Positions 57,901 to 64,000 of a stretch of DNA of 64,000 nucleotides are shown here, piece by piece. Origin of the DNA: Dreissena polymorpha. Its lineage: Eukaryota; Mollusca; Bivalvia; Myida; Dreissenidae. The stretch spans positions 79,497,867 to 79,561,866 of the forward strand of contig NC_068359.1 in assembly GCF_020536995.1 (NCBI RefSeq), given 5' to 3'. The notes beneath the pieces were generated by a model, which worked only from the letters and a program-made list of their open reading frames with translations, was not told where the DNA came from and did not search any database. Numbering within the stretch: position 1 is the first letter of the stretch; every line of letters begins with the position of its first letter. Made by a program: the position numbers and the translations under genes.

Positions 57901-60469
57901 ACCCTTGAGTAAAAGTCTATCGCTTAGACCACTCCGCCATCTGTTCTCATACCATGAGTGATGCATTTAATACTCTATATAAGCAATCCTCGTAGTGTCA
58001 CACAATATCACGACAACAACAGAACTATCCAAATGATTAAATCGTTTCGCGTTGCAACGCCTATTAATTTGCAGGTTTTTAAATCGTCAAAAGATGCATA
58101 TTATGGATATTTTCGAGCATGGTTAATGTTCAGTATTACTGTTTGCCCACAAATAGCATAACTACAACGAAAATTTGCGAATCTGAAACTTTGTTTTTAA
58201 ATTTCGTTAATTTATCAAAACGTGAAAAGGCCCCTTTAATCGTTTGCCTTCGGTCTTAATATGTTTCACGTAATTATATTATGGTTAACGAACTTGAACT
58301 TAACATACACCAAATTAACATGTGTTTGTGATGATTTATTACACACAATCATGATAAAGTAACAATAAGAGGTTTATTTTCACAGTTTTATTATATCTTA
58401 TATTGGTAAGTATAAAACATTTGAAACTTCACTTTATTAGGAAACTATTCTAAGTACAAAAAAAACAAGCCGTTATTGGAATATCAAGTATTTAGTTCAT
58501 GAAACATGCTTGACTTGTAGCAATGTTAATCTAAGAACTTTGTCTCTTTTCTTAGGTTCATATGTTGCATTTGACAAAACGATGAAATAGCAGAATACAT
58601 CGAAGTCATGGTGTGTGTCGAAATGTAGATAATTTATATCCCGTCCGGTCCAAACAAGCATATTTTCTAAGCAACGCCGGACAAACCGTCATCTTTTCGC
58701 CACCAACCATTTATCCTCTGTTCAGTTTGAATTAGGCAATAGAAATAATGAAATTGACTGACAAAAATGATAACCATGAATGTATAATTACTGATTTTTT
58801 GCAATGTTCATCGTTTTCAATAACTGCCTAAAAGTTGTATAAAAATGGACATGTAACGATCATGTATGTGTGTATGTTATTGTTATTGGCAGCTGTTCAA
58901 CTGAGAAAGAAAATGGTTGTAAGCGAGAATAGCTGTAAACACAACCACTATGTTAGAGCTGAAGAGACTGGTGATAGATCCGTCCTTCTACACGTGGAAT
59001 GTCATTCTGCGGAAGATCGTGCGGCTTTCAAATATGCATTGCAGACTGGACAAATGCAGCCAACACTTGATGTAATCAGACGAGAATTTCAGCACCTATG
59101 TCCCGATATTTCGTTGAAAGCAAGATTGCATACACTAGAATTATATGGCAAAGGTAATAATTGCAGAACGTTTTGTTTTTCCATGATAAAGTCTGCCTTG
59201 AAATATTTAAATAGTTCAAAAAATTATAAACGTTTCGTTGCAGGACCTTCGCAGAACGACAGTACAGCATTGGAAAAGTAAGCTTTTGGATAGCTCTTTC
59301 ACATACACATATACAATTAACTGTCTAAATCTTGTCGGTTTCATGAATATTTAACATTATCCCTGCAAAATTGACTTATAGTAATAACTTTATTTCAGAG
59401 TGTTATGATAATTGTTAACCAAACTTGTGTCATTTATGCATTTAGTGTTCCGATCTGCTTAAAATGTAACTTAAAAATACGAAACTACGTTCGCACAATT
59501 AATAGGTGATATTGAGTTGAATAGTGTAATTTGTTTGTTCTTTTATGATGAAGACCTTTAGTAACTTTTGTCATTCACACGAAAATACCAATTGAATATA
59601 AATTTAGTGAGTGTGTCAATACTTGAAGCTTGCGAACTAAGCCTCTGTCAGGAATGCCTATCGGCAATATCTTTGACAGACATCAATATTATTACTTGTC
59701 CTACTCTGGTCGGACCTCTTTGTCCCAACATACATACGCTTTTAGTGTATAATGCTAGCATGGTGCAAGGAATGTGGATAAAATAATGAAAAGACCAATT
59801 ATTACCGATATTCATTTTTCAAAGGATTCCTCTTGTGCCATTGCTTTATATATATACATTTTCGTAGAAGACTTATCTGTTAAAACGGCATATTTTGGGG
59901 GTCTTTAATCTTATACAAAATGTTTTGTTTACAACAACAACGTTTTGTTTGGTCCCGAAGGATGTAAACATTCTAAGCGTATGTGTATATGTTAGAATTA
60001 CGAGATCCGCGAACTGACGGTATTCACAAACTATACATTGTAGTGGTATATAAACTATACTTGAAACACCGAAAAAAACAGTCATTGGCTTATTAGCATT
60101 TTGGAAAATTATATGGAAACGAAATCGAAATTTATTATACATGCTATGCAATTAAACATGTTTTGCTTTTAGAATGATCAGTCGCTAAAGCGCTCTATAA
60201 CTTCATTTAGTAAACAGGTAGAGAACTCAAACAGAACCGTGACAGTATATCTAGGGAACATGTTTCTTTAAAACCAAAATATACATTTGTGTGATCTCAA
60301 CCTGAATGTTGCTTTTGATAGGATAAAGAAGGATGAAAACCACAAAAGTACGACTTTGCGCACAACTGATGTTGCAGAAATGAGACCATTACATAAAGTA
60401 GGAAATGACCACTTCCATGACGTGCCAGCAGATCCTAACCCAACAAGACATAAAAAAATTAAAAGGTAG
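54357..60469 (+). CDS. HEPN (DZIP3-like), three-module protein, paralogue without propeller
   Basis: Nine exons: 54357-54942, 55052-55108, 55373-55432, 55637-55717, 56092-56253, 56842-57054, 58893-59153, 59244-59277 and 60322-60469; 1602 bases, 533 residues. The HEPN-like N-terminus (MAQADIRKANILAYLHLRVV) is followed by a charged/Gln-rich linker and the same three beta-alpha-alpha-beta modules as the gene at 15295. The C-terminus is Lys/His-rich (NPTRHKKIKR) instead of a propeller. An acceptor 'tctatttcag' at 54300 suggests a non-coding first exon upstream. The fifth intron appears to start with GC. An alternative last junction at 60465 to 60647-60728 is possible. RNA binding or a defence role is inferred from the family. 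Confidence 0.7.
55052..55108 (+). CDS. helical linker exon, second gene
   Basis: Acceptor 'tttatttacag', donor 'gtacaa', 57 bases. Encodes QQRLHDFITQNAGNYEAQ; QQRLH parallels EQLRLH in the first gene. Confidence 0.65.
55373..55432 (+). CDS. acidic linker exon, second gene
   Basis: 60 bases, acceptor 'attgtttcag', donor 'gtaaag'. Encodes DEELEDLSIRDQDHTRDLEQ. Confidence 0.65.
55637..55717 (+). CDS. Ser/Pro linker exon, second gene
   Basis: 81 bases, acceptor 'attttcag', donor 'gttaat'. Encodes AHQQGHDITSRSLPPRSASG and KYPINMP. Part of it (SASGK) resembles GASGK in the first gene's third exon. Confidence 0.6.
56092..56253 (+). CDS. module 1 exon with a likely GC splice donor, second gene
   Basis: Acceptor 'ttaacacag'. 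Encodes ELTVEIDISGCNSAELHQVA and ends ...FMSYGG. Alignment with the first gene places the donor at GGAG|GCAAGG, a GC-AG intron start; a GT donor in the same frame is not found at this position. Confidence 0.6.
56842..57054 (+). CDS. module 2 exon, second gene
   Basis: 213 bases, same length and phase as in the first gene. Begins EYYVQQGCIQVVVRP and ends AVMYKDNYDHMMDNIG, donor 'gtatgt'. Confidence 0.8.
57743..58240. mobile_element. TIR element (MITE) containing a tRNA-like sequence
   Basis: Terminal inverted repeats 'attaaagggaccttttcac' at the left and the complement of 'attaaaggggccttttcac' at the right end, about 500 bases overall, within the intron between modules 2 and 3 of the second HEPN gene. 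If TA is the duplicated target it fits a Tc1/mariner-type MITE. Inside, on the minus strand, lies a tRNA-like segment. Polyadenine-rich DNA separates the two parts. Confidence 0.7.
57872..57944 (-). other. tRNA-like pol III segment inside the MITE
   Basis: The minus strand has box A 'tggcggagtggtctaagc' and box B 'ggttcgagcc', a Leu/Ser-like layout with the anticodon-loop region 'actcaag'. The acceptor stem does not pair fully, so it is a tRNA-derived relic rather than a working gene. Confidence 0.5.
58893..59153 (+). CDS. module 3 exon, second gene
   Basis: 261 bases, acceptor 'ttattggcag', donor 'gtaata'. Encodes a charged lead, then RSVLLHVECHSAEDRAAFKY and a second helix ending SLKARLHTLELYGK. 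Corresponds to GSLLLRVGYPSAEEKEAIEL in the first gene. Confidence 0.75.
59244..59277 (+). CDS. short linker exon, second gene
   Basis: 34 bases, acceptor 'cgttgcag', donor 'gtaagc'; phase shifts from 1 to 2 as at the same place in the first gene. Encodes PSQNDSTALEK. Confidence 0.55.
60322..60469 (+). CDS. basic tail exon, second gene
   Basis: Acceptor 'cttttgatag', TAG at 60467-60469. Product KIKKDENHKSTTLRTTDVAE ... NPTRHKKIKR, a possible nuclear or RNA-binding basic tail. It takes the place of the propeller exon. A donor 'aaaag|gtagcg' overlaps the stop and could splice to 60647-60728 (26 more codons, ending YPEP), so the true end is open. Confidence 0.5.
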
Positions 60470-60728
60470 CGACGTTAACACACCCAAGAAACAATCTTGG
60501 TACATGTATTTTGCGATCAAAACAACTTTTGTTTAAATATAACTATTGACTTTTCATATCACTTACTGACGACATTCACATATTTTGCTATGCAATGTCG
60601 CCTTCAATCAAATGTATTAAGCTTATTTATCGTTTATATTTAATAGACAGGCCGCGTCGAGCATGTTCTGCAAACAAACAGAGAGGATTGAACCCACTAT
60701 CCGATGTAAAAGTTACCCAGAGCCGTAG

Positions 60729-61340
60729 ACAAATCATTGCATGACATGCGAACCAACTGCAACACCCAATCCACACTGTCGCTACTAATTAAATGAATGT
60801 ATTATTATTAAGACTTAGAACGGCGATCCAGAGGAACGCACAAGGTTGGTGGCGTTGTTTACTTTCGGAAAAACGAACGGATGCGATAAAAATGTTCTTA
60901 TTCATTGGGATTAACTGCCGTTAACTGGTCTTTTTGCGTCCGGAGCATTCACCGTATAGTATGTAGATAACACAACACCTCATTCTACAATACAACAAAT
61001 CACATGCGCGCCGACAGCAAGGATTGAACGGATGTTTTAATCAAGGATCGATTTATGTGCGGTAATTTAAGAAGTGGACAAAGTGTACTCGTACATATGG
61101 ATGAGTTTGTTGATTAGAATAGTGTTTTGAACAGTATGTTTTGTTTCCAGTAAAGTCATCTTTACTTATTTTGCATCAAACCATTGCACGACTTACTTCT
61201 AAGTGTACATTTTGCACATATACATTGTTTGATAACATGTATTGAATGTAATAGGTTTAATACATATCCTTGTAAGTATTATCATCATTATTAGTTTTAC
61301 TACTTATACGTCACACGGGCATGAAAAATCAATATGAAGC
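60729..61340. other. gene-free stretch
   Basis: No gene or clear repeat beyond the possible extra exon that ends at 60728. Confidence 0.4.
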
Positions 61341-62160
61341 AATTGTAAGCCGATATTAACACGTTTATTCGTGATTGTTAATTTGCGTCGTTGAACTAAT
61401 CTGCACAGAATAATGGAGATTTCAGGACAGTTGTTTTTATTTTCTTTTTATATGCCTTTCATGAGTTTTAGATATGATGTCAACAAACGTTACAATGAAT
61501 TTAAGAAAGGAAATATATCTAATAAATTTCACAAACATTGATTCCTTTTGTTTCAAAATTAAAATGCTTAAGTTTGAATAACTCAATGTGTATTTAATTT
61601 CTGTACTTGGTCAATATTTCATTTATCAATTGAATATGACATACTTATTCTTTTACGCAATATATCTTCCATGAGAGAGCTTTAAGCGTATCCCAACCAT
61701 TTTTTTATACTTTTCTATATCTCTTTTATGACACCTTATCACTTAACATGTTCGTGAATAAAGTGTGCCGAACCGTAATGTCAAACAGCTTTTTTCCGCT
61801 TTCATTCAATAGTATAAGTGAATTATCCATAAACAGTGCCCTTCTGCTTTGTAGTACAAAGCATATATCCTCCTTGGTTTAATGCGTACATAGATGCACC
61901 CAAAACGTGTTAATCAATACTAATGTACCTTGTTCTACGGTTTTTTGTTGAGAAGAATCACGATGAAATTGAACTTGTACTAAATGATGCTAGGTTATGA
62001 AATCTTGCAAAAGAGATGTAATTTAGCTGATACTTGGATTTAAATAATTTCATCGTACCTCAAAGATTTGTTATTTTGTTGTTCTGGTGAATGTTAAAAC
62101 GAGTGTATATCATTGTAATGTCAACATTTATTATCTTAATATAAAACAAATAAATGTACA
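61340..62160 (+). repeat. old direct duplication, left copy
   Basis: Shares with 62840-63130 the phrases 'tgtaagccgat', 'tgttaatt', 'atgatgct' with 'attatgaaatcttg' or 'ggttatgaaatcttg', 'atttagctgatac' and 'tttcat.gt.cctc'. The right copy is shorter, so it has lost internal DNA. Confidence 0.5.
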
Positions 62161-62290
62161 TGTATATAAATGAGGAATGTAAAATAGAATGTATGAAATA
62201 TTTTATACAGATACTATTATTCAAATGTTGTTTATTTCGATAATATTCAAAACTCCGAAACCGACTAGTTTACATGTACTGTTTGTTGCA

Positions 62291-62446
62291 GAACCAAAAT
62301 TTATATCTATGCGTCCTTCGAAAAAATCTATGCAATCTTTTCCAATAAAGTACATATCTACTTCACATAATTTAGATTCCGAATGTACAGACGAAAATTA
62401 TTGCAATTGTATTAAACAACTGATTTTCTGGTACAACTTTTTCTGA
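62291..62446 (+). CDS. possible orphan exon downstream of the second HEPN gene
   Basis: A strong-looking acceptor 'tactgtttgttgcag' leads into 51 open codons (PKFISMRPSKKSMQSFPIKY ... ENYCNCIKQLIFWYNFF) and a stop. It has no recognised domain, and its phase does not fit the basic tail exon directly. May be chance. Confidence 0.15.
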   Translation, partial: EPKFISMRPSKKSMQSFPIKYISTSHNLDSECTDENYCNCIKQLIFWYNFF

Positions 62447-62774
62447 AATTACTTTCTATTTTTTATGCATCAACGTTTAACCTGTTTTGAAAATGTTTTA
62501 TTTAGATTGTATATAACAACTTTTTACCACTGAGTCATTTAATTCTATTTACATTTGTTGTTTTTTTCCTTTAATGTATTTTAATTTGAATTGCGATGAT
62601 ATGTGTTTTTATGTTTATTTTCATTTTTTGTTATTACGTGCATGCTACATATGAAAACATTTTGTTATTACTGGCATGCTACATTTGTAAACATTTTTTA
62701 TTACCTGCATGCTACATATGTAAAACAAATTATACTTTCTTATTGTTATTATCAGCAGTATTGTTATTTTTATT

Positions 62775-62775
<1 letters not shown>

Positions 62776-62838
<63 letters not shown>
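62776..62838. repeat. (ATT)n microsatellite
   Basis: About 21 perfect ATT repeats. The open frames rich in Tyr or Ile across it are artefacts. Confidence 0.95.
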
Positions 62839-62839
<1 letters not shown>

Positions 62840-62840
<1 letters not shown>

Positions 62841-63130
62841 TGTAAGCCGATACTGATACGTTAATTAGTGTCTGTTAATTCGACACAAATAGTGTGTATT
62901 TCGTTCTTCCTGAGTTGAATAACGATGATCAAGAGTTTTTACTTCATGATGCTGGATTATGAAATCTTGTCAACAAGAAAGAATTTAGCTGATACCTATG
63001 GTGACTCCATTTCATTGTGCCTCCGAAACTTGTTTTTTTTGTGCTTTTTGTTACTCTTGAAAATATTAAACAATAGTATTGAGTAACATATCTTTAATAT
63101 AATCGAATGTATACGCTCTTTGATTGTATA
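62840..63130 (+). repeat. old direct duplication, right copy
   Basis: Shorter copy of 61340-62160, beginning directly after the ATT microsatellite. Confidence 0.5.
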
Positions 63131-64000
63131 TATATGTTCATTTACACTTTTGTGTTTTGTTATTTATTCTGAGATTCGTGGGGGTATGTCTTGCTTTTAA
63201 GCCCATAGCACCCCCACCCGAAGCTAGGCCTCGACCGTTCTAAAGCGTAGACAACAGCTTTTATAATAGTGTTTACCCACACTGTTAAATAGTGTCATTT
63301 AGATTCTTTTGTTGCGCGTAACTGAAAAGTTATTGCATCAGGAGGATGAAAGATTACTGTAGTTTTGCGACAAAATTGGAATGTGGAGGCTTACAAGCCT
63401 TATGGACGAATAAGTTTATTTTCTGAAGTTCAGTTGTATGCATCGCCATGTAGTGTATAGGCTATTGGTTAGATATGATATTGATGTGTCTAGGTGGTTA
63501 ACATAAACGATTTATCAAAATGGTTGAAGCGAGATGTCTCAATATGAAATATGCGGATTTTGGTTTACGTTTCTTTGAACAAGCAGTATACTTTCAATGA
63601 GGTGATTTTTTAATTGCAAAATATATTAATTTTCTCAATTACTGTTATTATGCCGAAATATCCCGTTGCACTTTGCAATTGTTTTAACGCGAAATGCGCT
63701 ACTGAACTAAAATGTTAAACAACAATAATAAATGTTAACACAAATCGGCCAGCCTTGTTACATGGACACTAAACTCTCGCTTACAGATACTATACGTCAT
63801 AACGTGGTAATAAAAATATTATCAATTGTATGGATCTGTTTTCGGGTTGCATAACAGCGTTTCCTTGCCAAAATAATGAGGCTGAAACAAAAACACATTT
63901 CATTATTGATGAAATAATATTGCATAAACTCTATCTATAATGCCCTCTGGCGGGGTGCAGAAACTTCACAAATGTAGGGCTTGAACGGGAGAAATCGTGT
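63131..64000. other. gene-free stretch
   Basis: No supported gene. A small GC-rich patch at 63178-63240 is unassigned. Confidence 0.4.

Noticed and set aside
62596-62856. Open frames rich in Tyr or Ile
   Set aside because: They are translations of the ATT microsatellite.

Overview
The window looks like nuclear DNA of a bivalve mollusc, most likely a dreissenid-type mussel. It is AT-rich and gene-poor with short phase-matched exons. It holds several tandem-array elements with a CGGT/ACGG tetranucleotide stretch of the 'pearl' kind known from bivalves, and many small non-autonomous elements. Species is inferred, not proven.

Three host gene models are supported. (1) A minus-strand CD225/dispanin (IFITM/PRRT-like) two-pass membrane protein has four coding exons between 6928 and 8677 that join in phase to 157 residues. 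Two further possible first exons lie at about 11.06 and 11.62 kb, inside a local tandem duplication. (2) A plus-strand gene at 15295-23823 has eight exons, about 758 residues: a DZIP3-like HEPN domain, a low-complexity linker, three similar beta-alpha-alpha-beta modules and a C-terminal NHL-like beta-propeller. (3) A plus-strand paralogue at 54357-60469 has the HEPN domain and the same modules but no propeller in this window; it ends in a basic tail. The two HEPN genes share splice phases and several exon lengths. The family is expanded in bivalves, and an innate-defence role is an inference.

Between them lie a decayed minus-strand multi-exon gene of a multicopy transposase-like family (about 25.87-31.26 kb), split by a 3.4 kb tandem-array element in one intron, and a 7.9 kb minus-strand LTR retroelement (31463-39317). 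The LTR element has gag-like and retropepsin-like blocks, but I see no reverse transcriptase or integrase; it is treated as a fossil.

The rest is repeats and gene-free DNA. Notable items are a pair of CTCGAG palindrome arrays (2.5-3.3 kb), two pearl-like arrays (5.4-6.6 and 26.8-30.2 kb), a dispersed element in three copies that keeps a DR5 hormone-response-like motif (13.8, 14.2-14.8 and 40.2-40.9 kb), a long-inverted-repeat MITE (51.36-51.85 kb), and a MITE carrying a tRNA-like sequence (57.74-58.24 kb). The stretch 41.95-51.35 kb is essentially a gene desert.
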